Positions 1-9,780 of a stretch of 64,000 bases of DNA are shown here, piece by piece. A program made the translations under genes and the position numbers. Source of the DNA: Craterostigma plantagineum (taxonomy: Eukaryota > Streptophyta > Magnoliopsida > Lamiales > Linderniaceae). Where the stretch lies: contig JAPQWV010000123.1 in NCBI GenBank assembly GCA_027422505.1, positions 744,001 to 808,000 on the forward strand, read 5' to 3'. Positions within the stretch are counted from its first letter, which is position 1. Each line of letters opens with the position of its first letter. The notes below the pieces were generated by a model. That model saw only the letters and a list, made by a program, of their open reading frames with translations. It was not told the DNA's origin and did not search any database.

Positions 1-710
1 CATACTCATTTCGAATTTCTCTTTCATCAATTCTGCGAACTCTTCACACAGTTGTGGTTCAGTCGATCCAAAAATGATGTCATCGACATAAATCTGTACA
101 ATCATGATGTCCGGGCCACTCCGCTTGGTGAAGAGAGTTGTATCCATAGATCCTTTCTTGAATCCAGACTGAACGAGGAAGTCTGAAAGGACGTCATACC
201 AAGCTCGGGGAGCCTGTTTTAGTCCGTAGAGGGCCTTGTAGAGTCGATATACGTGATGAGGAAACTCTTCGCTCAAGAACCCTTCAGGTTGATCAACGTA
301 CACTTCTTCTTTGAGAAACCCATTCAGAATGCAGTCTTCACGTCCATTTGGTAGACTTTAAAGTTCTTGTGAGCAGCAAAGGCAAGAAAAATTCGTATTG
401 CTTCGATCCTGGCAACTGGGGCGAAAGTTTCATCGTAGTCGATGCCTTCTTGTTGGTTGTACCCCTTAGCCACAAGTCTTGCTTTATTGCGGATGACAAC
501 ACCGTCTTCATCCTTTTTGTTCTTGAAGATCCACTTCGTGCCGATAATGGATCTGTTGTGAGGGCGTGGAACGAGTTCCCAAACTTGTAAACGTTCAAAC
601 TGATTTATTTCCTCCTGCATTGCAATCAGCCAATCAGGATCGTTGAGAGCTTCAGCTACTCGTGATGGTTCGGCTTGACTGAGATAGCAAGCAAACAGAC
701 TTTCATTCAT
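1..710 (-). pseudogene. Copia-A reverse transcriptase, broken, 3' end outside window
   Basis: The minus strand from 710 encodes the start of a copia RNA-dependent DNA polymerase. The family motifs [14 protein letters not shown] and [20 protein letters not shown] are followed by QMDVKTAF. Directly after QMDVKTAF, near 324, a one-base loss turns the expected frame into a stop. Downstream, in a shifted frame, the catalytic [10 protein letters not shown] motif is readable near 65-90, so the polymerase core was once complete. The enzyme would copy element RNA to cDNA in cytoplasmic virus-like particles. RNase H is not in view. Confidence 0.88.
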
Positions 711-2017
711 CGTAGCTGAACGCGTCGAAACACCGGATGTGGGATCCCCAATAATCTGATCCGTAGGGTGAGAGCGAGCCCAAAGTGGTGCATTAGTCTG
801 TGAGGAGCTAGCCGCATTTGTATCGATTGGAGGCTCATAGATTGGGGTCCGGTGTCCGAAGAAGAGATCTCAATTGTAGTAGAGTGAGAGGTTCAGCATC
901 AGAATTGGCAATGCTCCCAGGGTTGGGTAGAATGTCGTCTTCGTTGAGATTGAGATCATCCAAGTTTGGCGGGACGACATCATCGCCGATAGCTGGTGGT
1001 GTAGGTGGGGTGGGTGCAGCGGTGGTTTGAGTGGTGGCGACGGGAGTCTTGGGGACTGGATAGAAGTACTCGAAGAGCAGGTCGAGATCCAGTTCACCAG
1101 AATTGCCCTCTGATGAGGAAGTTCCCGTCATTGAAAATTGACCTTTTGTCAACAACTGTAGAAGACCTGGTTCTGGACTGATATGAGCAGAGCCATGAGG
1201 CCGCCTTCGCTTTCGTCAAAGGTGACATTTGTGCTCTCTATTACTGATCGTTTCTCCCTAAGATAGACTTTGTATGCCTTCGAGGTCAGCGAATATCCAA
1301 CAAAGAGGCCTTCAAGTGCTTTTGGATCAAGCTTCCCAAGATGTTGGCGATCATTGGCCACAAAACATCGGCAACCGAAGACCCTTAGATAAGATATATC
1401 TGGGATACGACGGTTATTCAGCATCTCGTATGGGTGCGGTTGAATCTCTTGTGGATGGAAGCCTGGTTCTGCGTGTAACAAGCCGTTTGAATAGCTTCGC
1501 CCCAAAGAGAGTGAGGAAGTCCGGATTGGATGAGGAGAGTCCTAGCTGCTTCAACTAGTGTCCTATTCTTACGCTCAACGACACCATTCTGTTCCGGTGT
1601 CTTCACAGCTGAGAACTGCTGGGTGATGCCCTGAGTGGCATAGAAATCACTGAAGAGTTTGGGGCATAACAACAAACTCGATGATTAAATCAGGAACTTC
1701 ATCCTTTGTGCGAACGTCGTCCATGTATAGCGTGAGAAGTCGTCGACAATCACAAGAATATACCGTCTTCCTCCGAGTGTAGCCGTAGGCATTGGGCCAC
1801 ATAGATCCATGTGTAAGAGCTCAAGGATGAGCTTAGAGGACGGTGTTTCCTTGGAGATGTGAGACGATCGCTTCATCTTCCCCAATTCACAGGCAGAGCA
1901 GAGGTGTTGCTTATGATATGACAGTTGGGGTAGACCGTTGACGAGTTTATTTTGACGCAGTTTGTTGATAGTCTTGAAATTGAGGTGTGAGAGACGCCGT
2001 TGCCATAGGTCGTTCAA
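711..2017 (-). pseudogene. Copia-A integrase and proline-rich linker, broken
   Basis: From 2017 leftwards the minus strand encodes the HHCC zinc-binding region (HLNF...LCSACELGKMKRS), then the catalytic core with LHMDLCGPMP and VIVDDFSRYTW. After a frame break near 1680 it continues with the third acidic residue in KTPEQNGVVERKNRTLVEAA. The region 1149-1500 continues into the conserved segment with YLRVFGCRCFVAN and FVGYS. Positions 835-1155 hold an acidic, Pro/Thr-rich stretch that links integrase to RT in this lineage. Integrase would join cDNA to the genome. At least two frame breaks make it non-functional. Confidence 0.85.
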
Positions 2018-2440
2018 CTTGGGTACAGCACGAGAAAGAAGGCAAATTAGTCGAGACGTCGTAAGATTGAGTACGTAGAGGTGAGACGTGCGCGTTCCCG
2101 AAAGAAGAGGCAGTCCCGAGGCATCGATAATGCTGCAGCCGTCAGATTCGAAAGAACCTTGTATCCTTTGTCGCAGAAACGACCAATGCTGGAGAGATTG
2201 TAGCTCAAACCTTCGACGTAAGAGATGCCCTTAATCATCAGTTGGTCATGGACGAGATCACCGGTTCCGAGAATTGGCGCCATTTGACTGTTTCCGAAGG
2301 AAACCCTTCCGAGATAGCGCTCGGAGAAGTGCTCAACAGCTCCTTGTTCCCCGTCATGTGTGTGGAGCAACCCGAGTCTAGATACCACACATGACAGACC
2401 TGCAATCATCATCAAACTTTGGGTCCCCGTTTACGGACAG
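2018..2440 (-). pseudogene. Copia-A aspartic protease / gag-pre-integrase segment, broken
   Basis: On the minus strand a WYLDSGCSTHM-like protease active site is readable near 2375-2400, but in a different frame from the downstream part. That downstream part has the copia gag-pre-integrase pattern GNSQMAPILGTGD, then SYVEGLSYNLSSIG and FCDKGYKV. The protease would process the Gag-Pol polyprotein. The frame change near 2330 disables it. The same motifs occur in Copia-B at 11760-12000, which confirms the assignment. Confidence 0.8.
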
Positions 2441-2639
2441 GACCTTCTTGTGATACAAGTAAAATTTTCATGCGCTTAATGGGAAATGTGGGGTCTAAGT
2501 CAGACTATGTTGGATCTAATTTAAATTTCCCTTTGTGATTTGTTTGAGGAGGCGGGATTATGGTTTCTCTAACCCATATTTGCCTAACTTGTGTTTGCAT
2601 ATACATTGCCTTATTCATGAATTGGCGTGGGGATTTTGG

Positions 2640-3722
2640 TTATTGTTGTCGTCCTTCGGTTTTAGTCGTCTTTTGCTTGCGAGCAGTGGGTGACTTTGTA
2701 TTTAGTGTCGGAAGACGTTTTCGCTTAACCGTGGGCGTAGATGAACTGGGAAAATGCAAAAGCGTCGTAGAGGAGGTTTGCTTGTTTGGTCGGAGTGTTG
2801 CGTGTTCATGTGCCTCATATTCATGAAAGCGTGGAAGAATAAAGTCATTGCAGTAACACATAGACATTAGTTTGGCAAAGGAAAGATAAGTTTTGGCAAC
2901 ATATTTGTCTACGTCCTTAAGATGTTGGGATTCAGTACATAGAGAGGAAAGACGAATATAGGATGATCTTTTCTTCTTGTCATCGAAGAGCGGGTTGTCC
3001 TTTATTTCATACGAACTCCCTGCCAGAGGCGTCGAACTCACATTCCCTGTATCCATAAGAATACGAGAGTTAGTGTTAGAACATGTGTCAGTTTCAGGAG
3101 TCATCTTCGCCGTCCTCTTACATTTACATGTTTGAGAATCGGGTACTTGACTTGACGTAGAGGGTTGGTTCGTATTGTGAAATTGCTCTAGGGTAAAGAT
3201 TTTGCAAAGTAGATCTTCTCGCTCTTTTGCAAAAGCTTTCCGCTCTAATTCCAGGGTTCGTTCTAGTTCTGCTATGACCAGAAGTTTCTCCGGGATATAG
3301 ATGCGAGAAAGTGCTCCTCGGAAAGCGATTTCCTGTTCTTCGGTTGGGAACTGAGATTTGATGTCCTCAGAGCGTGAGGGCTTTTTAGTCTCATGATTCG
3401 TGTTCAATTCTGTGTAGTCGTACGCGATTTCCGTCCAAAGAATGTTTTGTTCCCTCTTTTCTTCCGAAAAGAGAATGGATGAGGATCTTACAAATGGCAT
3501 GAGCTGTGAGGGAGTACCCGTCCTCGTTTGTAGGAATGTTGTACTGTACATGTTATATCTTTTAACCATTAACGGCGTTGGATCGCAGTTGCTAGCCAGG
3601 CCGATTCCCATCCGGGCGTCGTAGAATTCTGTTTCAACTGGTTGGTTCAATAGGCATAAGATGCGTGCGCTTTTGTTTCTAAGGTGAAGTTGCTCTTCAA
3701 GTTCTTTCACCTTTCGGTACAA
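2640..3722 (-). CDS. Copia-A spacer ORF between Gag and protease, coiled coil, 360 aa
   Basis: An uninterrupted 360-residue minus-strand reading frame lies between Gag and the protease. The opening residues and residues around 150-180 have heptad-like charged stretches (VKELEEQLHL; ELERTLELERKAFAKERE). The C-terminus is basic and Ser/Pro/Thr-rich. A YDYTELN motif recurs in Copia-B at about 10690, so the segment is a conserved part of this lineage. No catalytic motif is recognised. It probably belongs to the Gag side of the polyprotein, separated from Gag by a stop or frame change near 3740. Its function is unknown. Confidence 0.6.
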   Translation of the reverse strand: MYRKVKELEEQLHLRNKSARILCLLNQPVETEFYDARMGIGLASNCDPTPLMVKRYNMYSTTFLQTRTGTPSQLMPFVRSSSILFSEEKREQNILWTEIAYDYTELNTNHETKKPSRSEDIKSQFPTEEQEIAFRGALSRIYIPEKLLVIAELERTLELERKAFAKEREDLLCKIFTLEQFHNTNQPSTSSQVPDSQTCKCKRTAKMTPETDTCSNTNSRILMDTGNVSSTPLAGSSYEIKDNPLFDDKKKRSSYIRLSSLCTESQHLKDVDKYVAKTYLSFAKLMSMCYCNDFILPRFHEYEAHEHATLRPNKQTSSTTLLHFPSSSTPTVKRKRLPTLNTKSPTARKQKTTKTEGRQQ

Positions 3723-3752
3723 GCTAACTCTTTCCTTTGTAAGCAGTTCGTA

Positions 3753-5342
3753 TTAGGATGCCGTTAGGAGACGAGATGTTTCGCATGAACTGATGGCCAG
3801 TGTGGTTTCCTTAACCTGAGTCTCACTTTGTTTATTCTTGCTTTGCAGACATTTGACTAACGCTTCAGAGGCCATTAGACGTTCGTTTGCACAAGCGAGC
3901 TCTTCTACTTTTAAACTAAGTAAGGCATAGTTATTTTCATATTTTAGCTTAAGTTCATTATAATCCCTAGCGTCTACGGTGGGTTTCTTGATGGTGTGAC
4001 GGTGACTGAACACATCATCGAGTTGTGAAATTCGTACCTCAGACTCGGCGTTGGTCTTAGCTGTGTTCTCATCGGTGTTAACCATCTCCTCGTCCTCGTC
4101 ATGTTCGACCAGCCTTGCCATACAACAATCTTCATCGTTAGGCTGCTCGTCTTCTGAAGAGTCATTCACCCATTCAGCTTCTTCGATGAGTAGAACTTTC
4201 CCACTTTCCCTTTTGCGGGTTATTCTGGCCTTACGGTCGTAGTAGCCAGAGTCCTTCACGCGTGGGGCGTGGCATTCCTTGGCAAAGTGGCCTGACTTTC
4301 CACACCGAAAACACTTCACAGACTTTTGAGGTGCTGAGTCCTCCTCTTTCTTTATCGGCTTAGCTTCCTCCGTGGGAGTGGTCTTTTTGGTGTCGCTAAA
4401 GGTTCTTTGGCGATTGGAGGAGGATAAGGATTTTTTCCCGATCTTCTTTGAGACCATCTTTGTTAGCATTGCCCGTTGCTTACGTAGATCACGAACATCT
4501 TCATCAGATTCTGTATCAGCTTCGGATCCTGAAGAGGTGTCGGATACAACAGCTGGTAGCTTCCCTTTGTTCTGTTTGGTCTTAGAGGCAGAAGATCGTT
4601 CGGTAGTCTTGTTCGAGAGGAGAGCCAGTGGGTCGACTCGAGTGTTGGTCGACTGAGGTTGCACGTAAGGAGCATAGGCAGACAGACTGTCGTCGAGAGC
4701 ATGGATGGAGGTGTTAGAGAGGTCCTTACTCTGAATTATCATCACGGTTGCATTGCCCCAATGTGGTTTGAGGCTACCAAGAAAGCGGTTGTTGATATCG
4801 AATTTGTCCCTCGAGATCTTGGCTTTCTTGAGTTCATTGATGACTTTCAAGTATCGGAGGTATGTGTCGCGCAGCTCTTCTCCTTCATAGGCCTGGAAGT
4901 GTTCATACTGCGAGAGACATGCTGATTTCCTCCCCTGAGCACTCTCAGTTGTGCCTGCCATAATTTCCACGAGTTCATCCCATATTTCCTTAGCAGTTGT
5001 GCAGCACTCGATGTGAGCGTAGACTTCGTTGCCCATAGCCTGGAAGAGGTATCCTTTGGCAGTCTCATCGGCCTGTAGGCGAGCCTCTTCATCCTCATTA
5101 ATGGGGCCTCTTGGAGTGCGACGTTCATCCATGGGAGGGTTTGCGTTTGGTTGAGCAGGGATGATTGTCCAGAACTGTGCTGGACCGTTGAAGATGGAGT
5201 CCAGTAGGTATTGAGAGAGTGGTGCGCCTTTGTTCCTGATGAACGTGAAGAACCTGTTTGTCCATATGCTGTAATCGCCTTGTCGCAGTATCGGGGGTCT
5301 GGTGTCGGAGCCCACTGTTGAGATGTCAGTTGTGGCAGACAT
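3753..5342 (-). CDS. Copia-A Gag with CCHC zinc knuckle
   Basis: The likely start is the ATG at 5342 (MSATTDIS...). The open frame reaches further, to 5534, but that extension reads like leader sequence. The N-terminal part matches the plant copia gag domain (GDYSIWTNRFFTFI; EIWDELVEIMAG). A CCHC zinc knuckle, CFRCGKSGHFAKEC, lies near 4270-4312. A Ser/Asp/Glu-rich stretch with DTSSGSEADTESDED precedes it, and a C-terminal coiled coil follows. Gag would assemble virus-like particles and bind element RNA. The frame is intact over about 530 residues, so this is the best-preserved gene of the element. Confidence 0.85.
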   Translation of the reverse strand: MSATTDISTVGSDTRPPILRQGDYSIWTNRFFTFIRNKGAPLSQYLLDSIFNGPAQFWTIIPAQPNANPPMDERRTPRGPINEDEEARLQADETAKGYLFQAMGNEVYAHIECCTTAKEIWDELVEIMAGTTESAQGRKSACLSQYEHFQAYEGEELRDTYLRYLKVINELKKAKISRDKFDINNRFLGSLKPHWGNATVMIIQSKDLSNTSIHALDDSLSAYAPYVQPQSTNTRVDPLALLSNKTTERSSASKTKQNKGKLPAVVSDTSSGSEADTESDEDVRDLRKQRAMLTKMVSKKIGKKSLSSSNRQRTFSDTKKTTPTEEAKPIKKEEDSAPQKSVKCFRCGKSGHFAKECHAPRVKDSGYYDRKARITRKRESGKVLLIEEAEWVNDSSEDEQPNDEDCCMARLVEHDEDEEMVNTDENTAKTNAESEVRISQLDDVFSHRHTIKKPTVDARDYNELKLKYENNYALLSLKVEELACANERLMASEALVKCLQSKNKQSETQVKETTLAISSCETSRLLTAS

Positions 5343-6637
5343 GGTTGGTGCAATCGAATCGTCCGTGGTTTTTGATCTTGTATAGATAAAAGGGTTAGTA
5401 ACGAACGAGATGAAAAATATGAGTTTAACGAGTAGAGTTTGAGAAGAATCGTTTAAAGAATTTCTTAGGACTGAGTGAACGTGTGTGATGGTCGAAAACG
5501 TATGAAGGGAAAATATATCTTGAAGTTCGGACAAGTTCTAGAAATTTAAAAACCAGAGTTTGAAAAAATTTAACACGAGAGAAAAAAAATTAACACGTGA
5601 GGAAAAATTCGCAGTTTGAAGAGACGTGTTTATATGAAGAATTACCCGAGAAATTATTTGTTGAGAAACTTCGATGTTTGCATGAGTTTTAAAGAGGAAT
5701 TCTCGAAAAGAAAAAAAAATTCTCAGAAGAAAATTATTTTCGCGGATTTTAAAAATTTCGCATGTGAGAAAGTTTTTCAGTTTTGAGAAGAATTTTAGTT
5801 TGGAGGAAGTACATCGGGTCGAAGTGTGAGAGTAAGTTTCTCGGAATTGAAAAAACGGGGTTTTGAGAAAAATTTCTCGGAGAAAAAAAAACTTTCTCGG
5901 CTGAACACTTAGCAGTATTTCTCAGTTTTTCGAAAGTTCTCACGGATAAATTTTCGGAATAAATTTTCGCGGATATATGTTTCTCGGATTTGGAGAAATA
6001 AGCAGTTGAGAAAACAAATTGAAGTGAAAGAGAGATTTTCGCGGTTTTGGAAAGCTAGGCAGTTGAGAAAAAATGAGGTGAACGTGGAATTTTTCGCGGT
6101 TTTGAAAAGATTCTCGGAATCAAATTTCGCGGATATGTGATTTCTCGGATTTTCAAAAGTTTTCGCGGATTTGAACGACTCAGCATGAACTTTCGCGGCC
6201 AAGAACACAAGGTTACTGTTCCATTGCTTGTCGCGAGTTTCTCCCAGAAAATAGTTCGTTTTCACTCAAATCTCAACCGAAATCACTCAAACTTGGATCC
6301 AAAACTTCAGAAACTCTTCCCTAAACACATAGTTGACCAATTGTGAGCTGAACAACAAAAAACGGATCAAATCGACCAAAAACATAGAGAGGCCGAGATG
6401 ACTTTTTCTGAAGATTTTTGCTTCGATCTTGCTCAAAACTCGTTAAAACTGATCCAAAAGTGTTCTAAAAGCATTTACGCATAGAATCGTTCTGGGGAAA
6501 GGTTTTAAAAACACAAAAACGAAGCAGCCCCAAAACGAGCTCAAAATGCCGAAGTGATTTTTTTGCCCAAAACACCTTTGATCTTTCTCGGAATCGAACG
6601 AAACTGGATTCAAATCAATGCAGATCGATCCACTTTT
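5343..6637 (-). other. Copia-A leader between PBS and gag, with TTCTCGG/TTCGCGG motif array
   Basis: This 1.3-kb stretch has no supported coding sequence. Between about 5750 and 6200 the plus strand carries about 15 copies of a short motif, TTTCTCGG or TTTTCGCGG (CCGAGAAA or CCGCGAAAA in the direction of transcription), at irregular spacing in A/T-rich sequence. Short frames here are products of the repeat. The position corresponds to the 5' leader of the element RNA. Confidence 0.6.
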
Positions 6638-6649
6638 GCTCTGATACCA
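6638..6649 (-). promoter_or_regulatory. Copia-A primer-binding site (initiator tRNA-Met type)
   Basis: The minus strand reads TGGTATCAGAGC two bases after the LTR end. This is the usual plant primer-binding site complementary to the 3' end of initiator tRNA-Met. It fixes the inner border of the 5' LTR. Confidence 0.9.
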
Positions 6650-6651
6650 CT

Positions 6652-6948
6652 TGTTGGTCCCGATTGCACCAAACAAGGAATCAAAGAGGCTTAGATGGAA
6701 TGAAAAGGGAGTGGTTCTCACCTTTAACTGTGTGAATTGTGTGAAAAAGTGGGTTAGCCTTTTGATCTTTGATTACTTTAAAAATTGTGTTGGTAAAACC
6801 TTATATACCACATTAACCCTAGGTATATTAAGGCCCAAACAATAAAGATTAATTAATTACATTCTAGTCCAAAGCCCAAGCTAAAAGGATAATTACAAAA
6901 TAAACCCCAAGACTTAAACTATTCACACAATCTATAAATATCCTAACA
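6652..6948 (-). repeat. Copia-A 5' LTR, about 297 bp
   Basis: It begins TGTTGG next to the primer-binding site and ends CCTAACA, a short inverted terminal repeat with the TG...CA ends typical of LTRs. On the minus strand a TATA-like TATATAAGG lies near 6801-6808, suitable for U3. Directly right of it, from 6949, the gag reading frame of Copia-B is open, which supports the outer border. The second LTR is outside the window. Confidence 0.8.
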
Positions 6949-7962
6949 CCACTCAACTCAGGCAAAACGAAGATATGGACGAGTTGGATATCCATGCAGT
7001 CTTTGATAATCTCTCCCAACATGAGGAAGATATCCGCGAGATTCGGAAGGACCAAAAGGGCAAGCAGATTGAAGACATCGTTGCCCTTGTCTCAGAAAGC
7101 ATGGAACAAAGCCTCGCAAAGAGAAGATCGTTAGGCCTCCCTCCCCATCAGAGTCAGAAGAAGATTCGGAGTCAGATGCCGAGCCAAGCATAAAAGCACC
7201 GGGGAAGCAGTTGGCTTTAATAAGTCCTCATCCTCGGCCAACCGACTTTGGACCTCGAGCTCTAAGAATAAAGCTCCAAAATCAAGAACACCAAAGAGTC
7301 CAACAAGTGCTTCAACTGTGGCAAGCCTCGTCATTTTGCCAGAGAATGCACTCTTCCCAAGAACAGAGATGCTAATTACTACTCCAAGAAGCTTCAACTT
7401 ACGAAGCAGAAGGAAGCTGAAACTTCAAGCCAGACGGACGATGACGACGCATCCACCTCAGGACAAGATGTAGTCTCTCCTTCCACATTATTGACCATGT
7501 TAGAAATGTATAACATAAAATACGCTAACGTGAAACGTGAGCAGAAAAGTATAAAGGAAGTAGAGGACAAACTTTCTAGGTCTCAGGTAAAGATTATTAG
7601 TCTCGAATCAGAACTTAGAAGCTCTAGTACAAGAATAGATGAACTTACGAAGAGCCTACATTCTAGGGAGACTAGTCAACCTCAGTTATGGCAGCATAAT
7701 GAAAAAATTAAAGAATTAGAAGATAGGCTAGCAAAGGGGCCATTCTTAACAGACTATATTTCTAAATCAGTCCAAGGATTTAGATTTCTATAATCCCTTA
7801 GAAGGTATAGGTTTCACTAATCCATGCGTGCTCAAGAAGAAAGAAATGTATGACATAAAGCACATGGGGTTAGGGATAACCACTCTCAAGGCATTTACTG
7901 AAGCAAAAGAACAAGGTGGTCTAGAAATCGCCAAGAGAAAAACCACAAAAAGGGCTCAAATC
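6949..7962 (+). pseudogene. Copia-B gag fragment with zinc knuckle
   Basis: The frame is open from the Copia-A border (MDELDIHAVFDNLSQHEEDI). After a frame change it continues to a CCHC knuckle, CFNCGKPRHFARECTLP, near 7310-7355. Residues with heptad character follow (VEDKLSRSQVKIISLESELR), up to about 7790. A stop near 7790 is followed by short readable segments as far as the insertion at 7963. By family this is the nucleocapsid part of a SIRE-like Gag. It is truncated on the left and frameshifted, so not functional. Confidence 0.75.
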
Positions 7963-8420
7963 TGTGACGCCCGGGGCCGACGAGGGCGGGGAGTGATCGC
8001 CGGTGCAAAGAGATGCACGGACAAGGAGCGGCTCCTGGCAGGCTTCTAGGCGAAGGGGTACATGAACGAACCGATCCGACACCCGAATGAGAGGAGATCC
8101 TGAGACTGACAATGTATGGGCGTGTCAGGCTAAGAATCGTATAAAAGAATTGATAGTACTACTCATATCACCAAGGTCGACCTACCTTTTCGGGAGTCCA
8201 TCCGAAAGAACTTCAAAGTTAAGCGTGCTTGACTTGAAGCAATCTAGTGTGGGTGACCCCCTGGGAAGTTTGCCCAGGGAGCGTGTGAGCGAGGACGAAG
8301 CACGCTGAAAGGTTAAGTGGTGGTACAGTGGGGCCAGACTATCAGGCAGAGTGTGGTGGGCCCAACCCCAGTATGGGACGGATGCTACAGGTGACACCCA
8401 GTATGGGACGGGATGCTACA
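7963..8420 (+). repeat. 5' LTR of the 5S-bearing family
   Basis: It starts TGTGACGCCCGGGGCC and ends ATGCTACA, two bases before the primer-binding site. It closely resembles the solo LTR at 39456-39921 along its whole length. Near the 3' end a stretch of about 30 bp ending in a variant of GGGACGGGATGCTACAGG occurs twice in tandem (about 8365-8421). Confidence 0.88.
8196..8282 (+). ncRNA. 5S rRNA-like segment inside the LTR (pol III internal promoter boxes)
   Basis: The segment resembles the 3' two thirds of plant 5S rRNA, compared from memory. An A-box region AGTTAAGCGTGCTT lies at 8217-8230, an intermediate element TGTGGGTGACC at about 8248-8258, and a C-box CTGGGAAGT at 8261-8269, in the right order and close to normal spacing. 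The strand is that of the retroelement. Cassandra retrotransposons are the known case of LTRs carrying 5S-derived sequence. Whether RNA polymerase III uses this copy is unknown. The intermediate element is less well kept than in the copy at 39692. Confidence 0.72.
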
Positions 8421-8422
8421 GG

Positions 8423-8434
8423 TGGTATCAGAGC
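8423..8434 (+). promoter_or_regulatory. Primer-binding site of the 5S-LTR element
   Basis: TGGTATCAGAGC lies two bases after the LTR end. It is complementary to the 3' end of initiator tRNA-Met, as in most plant LTR elements, and marks the LTR border at 8420. Confidence 0.88.
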
Positions 8435-8572
8435 TTAGGTTAGAGGTTCTGTAGACTGTCCATGTACTGCCGCTCAAAAGTCTGGAGGACAGCCTTGCCT
8501 GTAAGTTTTTAAGTTTTTGCTTTATTATATAAATATACTTGTTTGCATGAATGTTGTAGATAGTACGCTAAA

Positions 8573-9541
8573 ATGACAAGAGGACGTAGAGAAAACAATG
8601 GAGAGTCGAGTCGTAGGGTTGCATCTGAGTCACTTACAACTGAACGAGACTCCACGATCTTGCGCCTTACTGAAAAGATCCAACGTCAATCGGATCAGAT
8701 CAATGAGTTGATCAATCACCGTAATTTATCTGCGCAACATCCTATCCCGCCACCCGAATGTGTAGAAATAATAGGGGAACGGTTTCGGAAATTGAACCCT
8801 CCGATCTTTGAGGATGCCATCGATCCTACTCTAGCTGATGACTGGTTGCGCACCATAGAGGATATGTTCCTATATGGTCGGATCCCGGAGAATGAACAGG
8901 TGTTATGTGCTATCTCTATGCTTCGAGGTAATGCAAGGTTTTGGTGGGACACCATCAAAATCTTGGAGGACCCAATGACTATGTCGTGGGAGAGATTTCG
9001 AGAATTGTTCCGTGAGAAATACTTCACCACCCATGACCGAACCCGAAAAATGAACGAGTTCATAAACCTGAAGCAAGGCGAACAAACTATCGCGGAATAT
9101 ATCCGTAAGTTCGAGGAGTTATCGCGTTTTGCCCCGCACATGGTGGCGACGAACGCATTAAAGGTGGAGCGATTCCAAGTAGGTCTCAAACCTGAGATCT
9201 ATCGTGACGTAAGCATGACGGGAACAAGGGAACTAGCATTCGCCCAAGTGGCTGAACGAGCGCTCATCGCGGAGCAAGCAGAGGCCCAGATCGCAAAGGC
9301 CCACGAGGAAAAAAGAAAAGCGGAGAGTCAACTGGAACGAGAGGCTAATAGGAAGCGTCAGGTTTTTGAGAAAGGTCCAAACAATAATCAGAATAACCGT
9401 CCAGGGCAACGTAATGGGCAACCTAGGCCAAATCAGGGACTCAACATGAACCATGTCCAACCTCAAAACGCTGCGCCACGATGTCAACAGTTTGGACGCT
9501 ATCACACGGGTGTTTGTTATGGTCCAGGACCGAGAAAATAA
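8573..9541 (+). CDS. Tekay-like Gag, 322 aa
   Basis: An uninterrupted frame of 322 residues begins at an ATG 139 bp after the primer-binding site. The retrotransposon gag domain is clear around residues 60-220 (GERFRKLNPPIFEDAIDPT; ARFWWDTIKILEDPMTMSW; REKYFTTHDRTRKMNEFINL; GLKPEIYRDVSM). It aligns by eye with the Gag proteins of Tekay-1 and Tekay-2, so it derives from the same chromovirus lineage. The C-terminus is basic and Asn/Gln/Pro-rich. The frame ends just before a zinc knuckle that continues in another frame. Expected role: RNA binding and particle assembly. Confidence 0.88.
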   Translation: MTRGRRENNGESSRRVASESLTTERDSTILRLTEKIQRQSDQINELINHRNLSAQHPIPPPECVEIIGERFRKLNPPIFEDAIDPTLADDWLRTIEDMFLYGRIPENEQVLCAISMLRGNARFWWDTIKILEDPMTMSWERFRELFREKYFTTHDRTRKMNEFINLKQGEQTIAEYIRKFEELSRFAPHMVATNALKVERFQVGLKPEIYRDVSMTGTRELAFAQVAERALIAEQAEAQIAKAHEEKRKAESQLEREANRKRQVFEKGPNNNQNNRPGQRNGQPRPNQGLNMNHVQPQNAAPRCQQFGRYHTGVCYGPGPRK

Positions 9542-9780
9542 TACAATGCTTTCGATGTGGCAAACCGGGCCATTTCGCTCGAGACTGTCAGGTGAATCCA
9601 TACCCTGCACTAGCCCAACAGCCAGCACAACTTCCACCGGCTACTGGGAGAGTATTCACTCTAACTGCTGAGGAAGCTGATCCTGTAGTGAACACAGGTG
9701 CTGAGGTCCAGAATATTAAAGATTTACCGCTTGCAACATTAAGGACGACAGGTAGGTGGAAATTCACCTACGACACGTAA
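9542..9780 (+). pseudogene. Gag zinc knuckle and start of protease linker, frameshifted
   Basis: Just after the gag stop, another frame encodes IIQCFRCGKPGHFARDC, a CCHC knuckle, followed by GRVFTLTAEEADPVVNTG. That is the linker leading to the protease in Tekay pol. The similarity ends near 9700, before any DSG active site. A single frameshift near 9540 separates it from the gag body. Confidence 0.75.

Larger units (their letters stand above)
1..6948 (-). mobile_element. Copia-A: Ty1/copia LTR retrotransposon, 5' LTR to reverse transcriptase
   Basis: Read on the minus strand the order is LTR (6948-6652), tRNA primer-binding site, long leader, Gag, coiled-coil spacer ORF, protease, integrase and reverse transcriptase. 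RNase H and the 3' LTR lie left of position 1. Integrase before reverse transcriptase is the Ty1/copia order. The large Gag, the extra coiled-coil ORF and the leader of over 1 kb suggest the SIRE/Maximus side of plant copia (inference). The reading frame is broken in the protease, integrase and RT regions, so this copy is inactive. The right end lies inside the gag of Copia-B, so Copia-A inserted into Copia-B. The matching TSD on the left is outside the window. Confidence 0.9.

Noticed and set aside
835..1155. Separate small gene
   Set aside because: It is the Pro/Thr-rich linker between integrase and RT of Copia-A, on the same strand and in its expected place.
6638..6649. tRNA gene
   Set aside because: Only the 12-nt primer-binding complement of tRNA-Met is present, at this and the other LTR borders.
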